Assembly (NCBI GenBank): GCA_945890865.1
Contig: CAMDDB010000007.1
Span: 1-64,000, forward strand
Length of the DNA: 64,000 bases
Source: Flavobacterium psychrophilum
Lineage (GTDB): Bacteria > Bacteroidota > Bacteroidia > Flavobacteriales > Flavobacteriaceae
Reading direction: 5' to 3'
Shown: in pieces, positions 43,679-52,939 of the stretch
How the letters are laid out: each line of letters opens with the position of its first letter
How positions within the stretch are numbered: position 1 is the stretch's first letter
Made by a program: the position numbers and the translations under genes
Notes under the pieces: generated by a model
Seen by the model: only the letters and a program-made list of their open reading frames with translations
What the model was told of the DNA's origin: nothing
Databases searched by the model: none

Positions 43679-46306
43679 CTATTTCAAACCGGCCAAACTT
43701 TGCTCAATCATCGCAATTTTTGCCAAAGCATCGGCTTCTTTTTTGCGTTCGTTGGCAATCACTTGTTCGGGTGCGCCTGCTACAAATTTCTCGTTAGACA
43801 ATTTACCTTGCACCGAGCGTAAGAATCCTTTGGTGTAGTTTAACTCTTCGGTTAATTTTGCAATTTCTGCTTCCACATCAATAGCGCCCGTAATCGGTAT
43901 AAAATATTCGTTTGATTTCACACGATACGATAAGGCGCCGTCTACTTTGTCTGAAACATAAGATAAAGCACTTACGTTTCCTAATTTCTGCACCACTGAA
44001 TTAAAATAGGTTGCTGCCTTTTCATTGTTCATCACGCGCAATTCAATAGCATCTCTAAACGGTATGTTTTTATCTTTACGAATGGTTCGAATGCCAGAAA
44101 TGACTTCGGTTGCAAAATCAAAATCGGCAATTAATTGTGCATTAAAAGGTTTGGCTGTTGGCCACTCCCCTACAATCAGCGCTTGTTCAGGTGTTCTTTC
44201 GGCAATGTGGTGCCACAATTCTTCCGTTAAAAACGGCATAAACGGATGCAACAACTTCAAGTTATTTTCCAACATTTCGATCGCTTTATCAAACGTAGCG
44301 CGGTCAATTGGTTGTTGGTATCCAGGTTTGATCATTTCTAAGAACCACGAACAAAAATCGTCCCACACCAATTTGTAAATACCCATTAAGGCATCCGACA
44401 AACGGTATTTATCAAAATTATCTTCTATTTCAACTAAGGTTTGTTGCAATTTGGCTTCGTACCATTCTATCGCCACTTTAGACGATTCGGGTTGGGCAAT
44501 ATCGGCTACTTCCCAACCTTTGATCAGTTTGAAGGCGTTCCAAATTTTATTGGCAAACCCTTTTCCTTGGTTGCACAATTCTTCGTCGAATAAGATGTCG
44601 TTTCCAGCCGAAGCACTCAACAACAATCCCACACGAACACCATCGGCACCAAATTTTTCAATTAATCCGAGTGGCTCAGGTGAATTTCCAAGCGACTTAG
44701 ACATTTTACGACCTTGCTTGTCACGAACCAATCCGGTTAAATAAACATTTGAAAATGGTTTTTCTCCCGCATATTCATAACCTGCAATAATCATACGGGC
44801 TACCCAAAAGAACAAAATATCGGGTCCGGTAACCAAATCATTGGTAGGATAATAGTATTTAAAATCTTCATTTTCTGGGTTTAAAACCCCACCAAAAACC
44901 GCCATTGGCCACAACCAAGAGGAGAACCACGTGTCTAAGGCATCGGCATCTTGTGTTAAGTCAGAAGCTTGAAGCTGCGCGTTGGAAGTTTTTACTTTAG
45001 CTAAAGCTAAAGCTTCTTCTTTGGTTTCAGCTACAACGAAATCTTCTTTTCCATCACCAAAATAGTAAGCGGGAATTTGTTGGCCCCACCACAACTGGCG
45101 CGAAATATTCCAATCGCGTATGTTGTTCAACCAATGCGCGTAAGTGTTGTTAAAACGGTTTGGGTATAATTTTATTTCGTCTGATTCTAAAACCGCTTTA
45201 ATGGCTGGTTTTACCAAATCTTCCATTTTTAAAAACCATTGATCCGATAAACGAGGTTCGATAACCGCTTTTGTTCGTTCAGAAGTCCCCACTTTGTTCA
45301 AATGCGTTTCGGTTTTTGCTAACGCACCGATCGCTTCCAATTCTTTCGCAATTGCCTCACGAACTAAAAAACGATCTTTCCCCTGATAGTGCATTCCGAA
45401 GGAATTCAAAGTAGCATCTTCATTGAAAATATCGATGATTTCTAAATTGTGTTTGTCTCCTAATGCTTTATCGTTTGTATCGTGTGCCGGAGTTACTTTT
45501 AAGCAACCGGTTCCAAATTCTACGTCTACATATTCGTCTTCGATAATCGGAATCACTCGACCACAAATAGGCACAATGGCTTTTTTTCCTTTCAAATGCG
45601 TAAAACGCTCGTCATTCGGATTGATGCAAATGGCAGTATCTCCAAAAATAGTTTCGGGACGCGTGGTTGCTACAGTTAAAAATTCTGTTGAACCTTCGAT
45701 TTTGTAATTAATGAAATATAATTTTCCTTGGCGTTCTTCAAAGATTACTTCTTCGTCCGACAAGGTAGTTTTTGCTTCTGGATCCCAGTTTACCATGCGG
45801 TAACCCCGATAAATCAGACCTTTGTTGTATAAATCAACAAACGAATGAATTACAGCAGCTGACATATCGTCATCCATTGTAAACTTCGTACGATTCCAAT
45901 CGCAAGAACAACCCAATTGTTTGAGTTGTTCTAAAATGGTTCCTCCATATTTATCGGTCCATTCCCACGCATGTTTTAAAAATTCTTCACGCGTTAGATC
46001 GTTTTTATTGATGCCGTCCTCTTTGAGTTTGGCTACTACTTTTGCTTCGGTGGCAATAGACGCATGATCGGTTCCGGGTACCCAACACGCATTGAATCCT
46101 TTCAAACGTGCTCGTCGAATTAATACATCTTGTATGGTATTATTCAACATGTGCCCCATGTGTAAGACTCCCGTTACATTGGGTGGTGGAATAACAATCG
46201 TATAAGGTGTTCTATGGTCAGGTTTAGATGAAAAATAATCGTTTTTCATCCAATACGCATACCATTTTTGTTCTACTTCTTTAGAATTGAATTGTGCAGG
46301 AATCAT
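43679..46306 (-). CDS. valS: Valyl-tRNA synthetase
   Basis: Class I synthetase charging tRNA-Val. At 875 residues it is full length. The HIGH motif is seen as GVLHMGHML near residue 44, KMSKS as [11 protein letters not shown] near 533, and the editing domain (CP1) with [13 protein letters not shown] near 215. The C-terminal coiled-coil arm is present (about 800-875, rich in Lys and Glu). The 194-base upstream gap has a TACTTTTG-like -7 box (complement of 46401-46408) but no matching -33. Confidence 0.97.
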   Translation of the reverse strand: MIPAQFNSKEVEQKWYAYWMKNDYFSSKPDHRTPYTIVIPPPNVTGVLHMGHMLNNTIQDVLIRRARLKGFNACWVPGTDHASIATEAKVVAKLKEDGINKNDLTREEFLKHAWEWTDKYGGTILEQLKQLGCSCDWNRTKFTMDDDMSAAVIHSFVDLYNKGLIYRGYRMVNWDPEAKTTLSDEEVIFEERQGKLYFINYKIEGSTEFLTVATTRPETIFGDTAICINPNDERFTHLKGKKAIVPICGRVIPIIEDEYVDVEFGTGCLKVTPAHDTNDKALGDKHNLEIIDIFNEDATLNSFGMHYQGKDRFLVREAIAKELEAIGALAKTETHLNKVGTSERTKAVIEPRLSDQWFLKMEDLVKPAIKAVLESDEIKLYPNRFNNTYAHWLNNIRDWNISRQLWWGQQIPAYYFGDGKEDFVVAETKEEALALAKVKTSNAQLQASDLTQDADALDTWFSSWLWPMAVFGGVLNPENEDFKYYYPTNDLVTGPDILFFWVARMIIAGYEYAGEKPFSNVYLTGLVRDKQGRKMSKSLGNSPEPLGLIEKFGADGVRVGLLLSASAGNDILFDEELCNQGKGFANKIWNAFKLIKGWEVADIAQPESSKVAIEWYEAKLQQTLVEIEDNFDKYRLSDALMGIYKLVWDDFCSWFLEMIKPGYQQPIDRATFDKAIEMLENNLKLLHPFMPFLTEELWHHIAERTPEQALIVGEWPTAKPFNAQLIADFDFATEVISGIRTIRKDKNIPFRDAIELRVMNNEKAATYFNSVVQKLGNVSALSYVSDKVDGALSYRVKSNEYFIPITGAIDVEAEIAKLTEELNYTKGFLRSVQGKLSNEKFVAGAPEQVIANERKKEADALAKIAMIEQSLAGLK

Positions 46307-46500
46307 TATACTTTTTAGTGTTAAATTGTTGAACTGTATAAAAGTTCATTTGAACTCACCAAAATTGAATATTGGTATGTTTTTTGTGTTAACGTAGCTG
46401 CAAAAGTAACGATAACAAGAAAATAAAAAAAATGTTAGCAGCAGTTTGTTGGTAGCTTATAATTAATTATTTTTACAACAACCTTTTAATTTCAAAAATC

Positions 46501-46926
46501 ATGAAAAATTTACTTGTTTTTTTAACCGTATGTCTCGGAATGATTTCCTTTGCACAAACCGGTCCTAAAATTGAATTTAAAGAAGAAACAATCAACTATG
46601 GTGAAGTAGAAAAAGGAAAAGACGACGGTATCCGAATATTTGAATTTACAAATTCTGGCGATGAACCACTACTTATTAAGAATGCCAAATCGAGTTGTGG
46701 ATGTACGGTACCAGAATGGCCAAAAGAACCTATAGCTCCTGGAAAAAAAGGGTTTTTAAAAGTTCAATACAATATGAATCCGGGCCCAATTAGTAAAACC
46801 ATAACCATTGAAAGCAATGCTATAAACAAACCGAGCGGTATGGTTACATTACGCATCAAAGGTACTGTAATTGTTAAAGAAGAAGTAAGCCCTCTGATCA
46901 AGAAAAAAACAGTTCCCAATATATAA
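46501..46926 (+). CDS. DUF1573 secreted protein
   Basis: A 141-residue exported protein: a signal peptide ending in MISFAQ, then one DUF1573 domain (related to ASH/MSP-type beta-sandwiches). Seen are YGEVEKGKDDGIRIFEFTNSG near residue 35, KSSCGCTVPEWP near 66 (two Cys) and PGPISKTITIESNA near 90. The family is common in Bacteroidota and mostly uncharacterised. A terminator follows directly. It stands alone on its transcript. Confidence 0.85.
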   Translation: MKNLLVFLTVCLGMISFAQTGPKIEFKEETINYGEVEKGKDDGIRIFEFTNSGDEPLLIKNAKSSCGCTVPEWPKEPIAPGKKGFLKVQYNMNPGPISKTITIESNAINKPSGMVTLRIKGTVIVKEEVSPLIKKKTVPNI

Positions 46927-46932
46927 ATAGGA

Positions 46933-46958
46933 AGTCTCAAGCAATTGAGACTTTTTTT
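46933..46958 (+). terminator. Terminator after DUF1573 gene
   Basis: AGTCTCAA pairs with TTGAGACT (46933-46940 and 46945-46952) with loop GCAA, then a T-run to 46958. Confidence 0.9.
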
Positions 46959-46967
46959 AAACCTAAA

Positions 46968-47004
46968 TTTGGCTTTTTCCCAAAAAAAAATCGCAATTTT
47001 GCGA
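46968..47004 (+). promoter_or_regulatory. Promoter-like region of aminotransferase gene
   Basis: TTTG (46968-46971), 22 bases, CAATTTTG (46994-47001), one base from TAnnTTTG. The -7 region also forms the palindrome TCGCAA-TT-TTGCGA (46991-47004), which could serve as an operator. The start codon is at 47026. Confidence 0.4.
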
Positions 47005-47025
47005 AACTAAAAAATTAGACTCGTC

Positions 47026-48216
47026 ATGCCAAAAGTTTCGATTAAAGGCCAACAAATGCCTGAATCTCCTATTAGAAAATTGGTTCCCTACGCAGAAATT
47101 GCAAAGAAAAAAGGGCACAAAGTATACCATTTAAATATTGGCCAACCCGATATTAAAACGCCTGATATAGCTTTACAGGCTGTAAAAAATGCAGACATTA
47201 GTGTACTAGAATACAGTCATTCTGCAGGTTTTGAAAGCTATAGAACAAAACTCGCTGCCTATTATAGAAATCACGGATTACCGATTGATACGCAAGATAT
47301 TATCATAACTACTGGTGGTTCTGAAGCCCTGCTTTTTGCCATGGGAAGTACAATGGATATTGGCGATGAAATCATCATTCCGGAACCTTTTTATGCCAAT
47401 TATAATGGGTTTTCCACTGCTTCTGGCGTGAAAGTGGTGCCTGTTATTTCGGGCATCGAAACCGGTTTTGCCCTTCCTCCTATTGAAGCCTTTGAAAAAT
47501 TAATTACGCCTAAAACAAAAGCCATCTTAATTTGTAATCCGGGCAACCCAACAGGCTACTTATATTCGAAAGAGGAAATATTAAAATTAGCCGAAATCGT
47601 AAAAAAACACGACTTATTTTTAATTGCCGACGAAGTATACCGCGAATTTATTTACGATGGCGAAGAACATTTTTCTGTCATGAATGTAGCCGGTTTGGAA
47701 GAACATGCTATTATGATTGATTCCGTTTCCAAAAGATACAGCATGTGTGGCGCACGCATCGGTTGTATTGTTTCAAAAAACAAAGAAGTGATGAACACGG
47801 CTATGAAATTTGCACAAGCTCGCTTGAGTCCGCCAACGTATGCTCAAATTGCTAGTGAAGCAGCCTTGGATACGCCTCAAAGCTATTTTGATGCTGTCAT
47901 CACCGAATATAAAGAACGAAGAGATGTATTGATTGCTGCTTTACAAAAAATAGAGGGCGTAACAGTTGCTACTCCAAAAGGTGCTTTTTACTGTATTGCC
48001 AAACTACCTGTAGACAATGCCGATAAATTTGCACAATGGCTATTGGAATCGTATGACTTTAAAGGTGAAACCGTAATGGTTGCCCCAGCAGCAGGCTTCT
48101 ATTCTTCTCCAAATGTGGGATTAGACGAAGTGCGCATCGCTTATGTATTGAAAAAAGAAGATTTGATTAGAGCTGTTGCCATTTTAAAAGAGGCACTTGC
48201 TGTTTACAATTTATAA
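47026..48216 (+). CDS. Class I pyridoxal-phosphate aminotransferase
   Basis: A 396-residue fold-type I aminotransferase of the aspartate/aromatic branch. Seen: GQPDIKTPD near residue 40, TTGGSEALLFAMG near 91, CNPGNPTGYLYS near 170, the PLP lysine in SVSKRYSMCGARIG near 235 and AYVLKKEDL near the C-terminus. The most likely substrates are aspartate or aromatic amino acids with 2-oxoglutarate, but the sequence does not fix this. It ends at a terminator. Confidence 0.9.
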   Translation: MPKVSIKGQQMPESPIRKLVPYAEIAKKKGHKVYHLNIGQPDIKTPDIALQAVKNADISVLEYSHSAGFESYRTKLAAYYRNHGLPIDTQDIIITTGGSEALLFAMGSTMDIGDEIIIPEPFYANYNGFSTASGVKVVPVISGIETGFALPPIEAFEKLITPKTKAILICNPGNPTGYLYSKEEILKLAEIVKKHDLFLIADEVYREFIYDGEEHFSVMNVAGLEEHAIMIDSVSKRYSMCGARIGCIVSKNKEVMNTAMKFAQARLSPPTYAQIASEAALDTPQSYFDAVITEYKERRDVLIAALQKIEGVTVATPKGAFYCIAKLPVDNADKFAQWLLESYDFKGETVMVAPAAGFYSSPNVGLDEVRIAYVLKKEDLIRAVAILKEALAVYNL

Positions 48217-48235
48217 TCCTTCATAAATCAAGGTA

Positions 48236-48268
48236 AAGGAAGTCTAAAAAAGACTTCCTTTTTTTTTA
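48236..48268 (+). terminator. Terminator after aminotransferase gene
   Basis: AAGGAAGTCT pairs with AGACTTCCTT (48236-48245 and 48251-48260), followed by ten T's. Confidence 0.9.
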
Positions 48269-48288
48269 TTCAATGTTAGTTTATTAAT

Positions 48289-48296
48289 TATCTTTG
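48289..48296 (+). promoter_or_regulatory. -7 box of folE copy 2-cysS
   Basis: TATCTTTG matches TAnnTTTG 37 bases before ATG 48334. The spot where TTG is expected overlaps the preceding terminator's T-run and has no clean TTG. Confidence 0.4.
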
Positions 48297-48333
48297 CGTA
48301 TTGTAAAAAAACAGCAAGAAACCCATCATACCC

Positions 48334-49005
48334 ATGAAACAAAACGAGGATTTTCAAGAAGAAATTGGCAACGACCACATAGCAACTAGTGCAACAACTC
48401 CTTTGCGTGCGGATGCCTTTGCTATTTCTGATGAAGACAAAATTGAATCAATAAAAAAAGATGTGGAAAGCATATTGCTTACTCTAGGTTTAGACCTTAC
48501 AGACGACAGTTTAAAGGGGACGCCAAATCGCGTTGCAAAAATGTTTGTAAAAGAGATCTTTGGCGGACTAAATCCGGCTAAAAAACCCAGCTCCTCAACT
48601 TTTGAAAACAACTACAAGTATGGAGAAATGCTCGTAGAAAAAAACATCGTGGTGTATTCTACCTGTGAACACCATTTGTTACCTATCGTGGGACGTGCGC
48701 ATGTTGCTTATATTTCTAAAGGAAAAGTGGTGGGCTTATCTAAAATAAATCGTGTGGTGGATTATTTCGCAAAAAGACCACAAGTACAAGAACGATTGAC
48801 CATGCAGATTGTACAAGAATTACAAAATGTATTGGGAACTGCTGATGTAGCTTGTGTTTTAGATGCCAAACATTTATGCGTGAATTCTAGAGGTATTAAA
48901 GACATTGAAAGCAGTACCGTAACTGCTGAATTTGGCGGCAAATTCAAAGAGGAAAAAGTAAAAAGAGAATTTTTAGATTATATCAAGTTAGATACACAGT
49001 TTTAA
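48334..49005 (+). CDS. folE: GTP cyclohydrolase I, copy 2
   Basis: Second GTP cyclohydrolase I of the window, again 223 residues. The zinc ligands are present: Cys111 and His114 in [10 protein letters not shown], Cys182 in HLCVNSRG. The N-terminal tail and the last 20 residues differ from copy 1 (38491), while the core ([17 protein letters not shown]) is nearly the same. It is followed by cysS after 10 bases, whereas copy 1 is with msrA, so the two are probably under different control. Neither resembles the zinc-independent FolE2 (FolE-IB) type. Confidence 0.93.
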   Translation: MKQNEDFQEEIGNDHIATSATTPLRADAFAISDEDKIESIKKDVESILLTLGLDLTDDSLKGTPNRVAKMFVKEIFGGLNPAKKPSSSTFENNYKYGEMLVEKNIVVYSTCEHHLLPIVGRAHVAYISKGKVVGLSKINRVVDYFAKRPQVQERLTMQIVQELQNVLGTADVACVLDAKHLCVNSRGIKDIESSTVTAEFGGKFKEEKVKREFLDYIKLDTQF

Positions 49006-49015
49006 GCTGAAAATC

Positions 49016-50500
<1,485 letters not shown>

Positions 50501-50510
50501 AGATAAAGAG

Positions 50511-50540
50511 CAAAAAAAGAGCTGTCAATGACAGCTCTTC
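50511..50540. terminator. Terminator between cysS and OMP gene
   Basis: AGAGCTGT pairs with ACAGCTCT (50518-50525 and 50531-50538). The A-run on the left gives a good T-run for the leftward OMP gene; on the right there are mixed T/C bases. Confidence 0.8.
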
Positions 50541-50580
50541 TTCAAACTATTTAAACTAACTAATATTCTAATACACTTAA

Positions 50581-51216
50581 TTAGAATATAAACTTGAATC
50601 CAAAAGATAACGGAGTAGTTAAATTAGGCAATGACCCACCAAGTGTATCAATATATACCGGTTCGGTATTAGCCACATGAGCTAAAGAGAAATTTGTTAC
50701 CGTAGTTTTAACACCAGCATCTGGTTTTAATGTAGTTTGCGTAAAGTTTGCTAAATCATAGGAAAACTCTACTGAAAAGTTTTTTGTAACGAAAAAGTCA
50801 AATCCACCCGACATTGACAGTCCAAATTGAGTGACTTTTAATTTACTCTCTTTCTCTTCTCCCGAAATAATAGGGGATGCTAATTGTCCAAAGAAATAAA
50901 AATTACCGGCAATATTCCAATACTTTCTTACTAATGGCTCTACTACTAATAAACCTGTATCGGCATTGATGCCACCTGCATCTTCATTTTTAATATTTAT
51001 CATTCCAATTCCAGCTCCTACAGCTACGGAAGGAGATACAAAAGTTCCAACAATTGGCACAACCGTTAAATTGGTTTGTTTTGCATCAGCTGTTTTTGTT
51101 TGTTGGTATCCAAATTGAGAAGTTGCAAACCAAGCACCTTTAAGACCTTTTTCTTCTTGCGCATTTGCATTAAAAGTCAATAATGCAATACCTGCTAATA
51201 CTACTAATTTTCTCAT
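50581..51216 (-). CDS. Outer-membrane beta-barrel protein
   Basis: A 211-residue protein: signal peptide MRKLVVLAGIALLTFNANA-Q, then a mature domain of alternating strands (FATSQFGYQQT, LTVVPIVGTFV, AVGAGIGMINI, and so on) ending in Phe (FGFKFIF), the usual C-terminal mark of small outer-membrane barrels. About eight to ten strands. Similar to OmpA-like/OprF-like barrels of unknown ligand. The complement of 51245-51252 (TAAATTTG) is a likely -7 box. The gene stands alone with a terminator. Confidence 0.85.
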   Translation of the reverse strand: MRKLVVLAGIALLTFNANAQEEKGLKGAWFATSQFGYQQTKTADAKQTNLTVVPIVGTFVSPSVAVGAGIGMINIKNEDAGGINADTGLLVVEPLVRKYWNIAGNFYFFGQLASPIISGEEKESKLKVTQFGLSMSGGFDFFVTKNFSVEFSYDLANFTQTTLKPDAGVKTTVTNFSLAHVANTEPVYIDTLGGSLPNLTTPLSFGFKFIF

Positions 51217-51337
51217 TTTATTGTTTTTGTTTTAAGTTATGTCACAAATTTATGCGCATGAAATAAGATAAAAACTGATATAAATCATAGTTTAATTATT
51301 AATTTAGTGATACACTAGCCAAACGAAATATTAATAT

Positions 51338-51345
51338 TATTTTTG
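51338..51345 (+). promoter_or_regulatory. -7 box before yidD
   Basis: TATTTTTG matches TAnnTTTG 20 bases before ATG 51366. A -33 TTG at a fitting distance is missing. Confidence 0.35.
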
Positions 51346-51365
51346 CGGTATAAGAAACACCCTCT

Positions 51366-51623
51366 ATGTGCAGTAATTATAGCTCTTCAAATACAAAAAA
51401 ATTCAAAAAGATTTTGATTTTACCATTGATTTCACTGGTTAGATTTTACCAAGTAGCTCTATCTCCATTAACTCCTGCTGCTTGCCGATTTGAACCCAGT
51501 TGTTCCAATTATGCATTACAGGCACTTGAAAAATACGGCGCAATAAAAGGTTGTTGGCTAGCATTGAAACGCATCTTAAGTTGTAATCCGTGGGGGAAAA
51601 GTGGTTATGATCCGATACCTTAA
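51366..51623 (+). CDS. yidD: Membrane protein insertion efficiency factor YidD
   Basis: An 85-residue membrane-associated protein that helps YidC-dependent insertion. The family hallmarks are all present: [12 protein letters not shown] near residue 25, [15 protein letters not shown] near 40 (two Cys) and the C-terminal [14 protein letters not shown] short N-terminal extension ([12 protein letters not shown]) precedes the usual start, so translation could begin slightly later. It lies 115 bases before lgt, both acting on envelope protein biogenesis. Confidence 0.93.
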   Translation: MCSNYSSSNTKKFKKILILPLISLVRFYQVALSPLTPAACRFEPSCSNYALQALEKYGAIKGCWLALKRILSCNPWGKSGYDPIP

Positions 51624-51737
51624 GGTCAGAAATTAGAACTTGAAATTGATTTTGAACTTAAAAATTTCTTATTGGAATTTTAACATGTTTACCAATAATA
51701 ATATTTATTTTTACCCTTTAAACATATATTCACAATT

Positions 51738-52673
51738 ATGATAAACACATTACATATACTTTGGAATCCTTCAGAAGGAATTGATTTAGGTTTTTTCATG
51801 CTTCGCTTTTATAGCCTTTCATGGGTGTTGGCCTTTGGATTGGGGTGGTACATCATGAAACCTATTTTTACTAGAGAACAAGAATCGGAAGAATCATTGG
51901 ATAAATTATTTATTTACACCCTAGTATCTACTATGCTAGGAGCACGTTTAGGTCATGTGATTTTTTACCAACCCGAATTATTTCAAGACGATCCATGGAG
52001 TGTTTTACTCCCCATTAGTACCCAACCCTCAATACATTTCACTGGTTTTGCTGGATTAGCCAGCCATGGAGCCGCAATTGCTGTAATACTAACAATGTTT
52101 TACATCCAAAAACGCGTTATTAAACGTTCTTTTTTATGGATATTAGACCGAATTGTTATTCCAGTTTCATTGGGTGCTATTTTTATTCGTTTGGGTAATT
52201 TTTTCAATTCTGAAATTGTAGGCATAAAAACAGATAGCGCTTTGGGAATTAAATTCTTACGCGATGAATATGGCGCTCGAGAAGCGATGCAACTCACACA
52301 AACCACTTCGGCACAGGAAGCCTATCAAGCCATTGCCACGCAACCGCAATTTGCTACTTTATTGGCCAATGTTTCTCCAAAACATCCCGCACAATTGTAT
52401 GAAGCCATTTGTTATGTTTTTGTATTCTTGATTTTGATGTTTTTATATTGGAAAACAGAAGCGAGAAATAAAGCGGGGTATTTATTTGGTTTGTTCTTGA
52501 TCTTACTTTGGTCGATACGATTTGCAGTTGAATTTGTAAAAGAGAGTCAGGGTGGCTTTGAAGAATCCCCTATTTTTAATGCCCTTTCTACCGGACAATG
52601 GTTAAGTATTCCTTTTATTATTATTGGGATTTATTTTGTCTTCAAGTCAAGAGCAGTGGTTCCTGTTTCCTAA
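51738..52673 (+). CDS. lgt: Prolipoprotein diacylglyceryl transferase
   Basis: Adds diacylglycerol to the lipobox Cys of prolipoproteins in the inner membrane. It has 311 residues and about seven hydrophobic segments. Seen are the signature region RLGNFFNSEIVG near residue 154 and HPAQLYEAICY near 215, both essential regions of the family. Its insertion near residues 165-205 (rich in Gln and Ala) is longer than in E. coli. Lipoproteins in this window (MsrA, the proteins at 25341 and 42391) are natural substrates. Confidence 0.95.
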   Translation: MINTLHILWNPSEGIDLGFFMLRFYSLSWVLAFGLGWYIMKPIFTREQESEESLDKLFIYTLVSTMLGARLGHVIFYQPELFQDDPWSVLLPISTQPSIHFTGFAGLASHGAAIAVILTMFYIQKRVIKRSFLWILDRIVIPVSLGAIFIRLGNFFNSEIVGIKTDSALGIKFLRDEYGAREAMQLTQTTSAQEAYQAIATQPQFATLLANVSPKHPAQLYEAICYVFVFLILMFLYWKTEARNKAGYLFGLFLILLWSIRFAVEFVKESQGGFEESPIFNALSTGQWLSIPFIIIGIYFVFKSRAVVPVS

Positions 52674-52690
52674 AAAAATATACATTATAC

Positions 52691-52726
52691 AAAATAGCAT
52701 TTAGAAATTCTAGATGCTATTTTTTG
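52691..52726 (+). terminator. Terminator after lgt
   Basis: AAATAGCAT pairs with ATGCTATTT (52692-52700 and 52714-52722), with an inner palindrome TAGAA-A-TTCTA, followed by T's. Confidence 0.8.
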
Positions 52727-52883
52727 TTGCTGAAAGTTCATCCTAAAAAAGAACCTATAATCTTCTTCTTTGACTTTTTATTTGATAAAACAAAACGTAA
52801 ACCAACACATATAAATAGATCATTATATACTTTATTACAGGTTTACTACTATTAGAGATTAGTTAAATTTTACATTGATCCAT

Positions 52884-52919
52884 AAAAAAAAAGCTGCTTT
52901 CATTGAAAGCAGCTTTTTA
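52884..52919. terminator. Terminator after secDF
   Basis: AAGCTGCTTTC pairs with GAAAGCAGCTT (52891-52901 and 52905-52915), an 11-bp perfect stem with A-run left and T-run right, so it can act in both directions; mainly it ends leftward secDF. Confidence 0.9.
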
Positions 52920-52939
52920 TAATATTACAACGTATATAA

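Larger units (their letters stand above)
52674..52939. other. lgt-secDF gap
   Basis: 266 bases between two convergent genes. Holds the lgt terminator at the left end and the secDF terminator at the right. Nothing else coding is evident in between. Confidence 0.6.

Noticed and set aside
52598..52855. 85-residue rightward frame after lgt
   Set aside because: Its first third is lgt in another frame and it runs through the lgt terminator.
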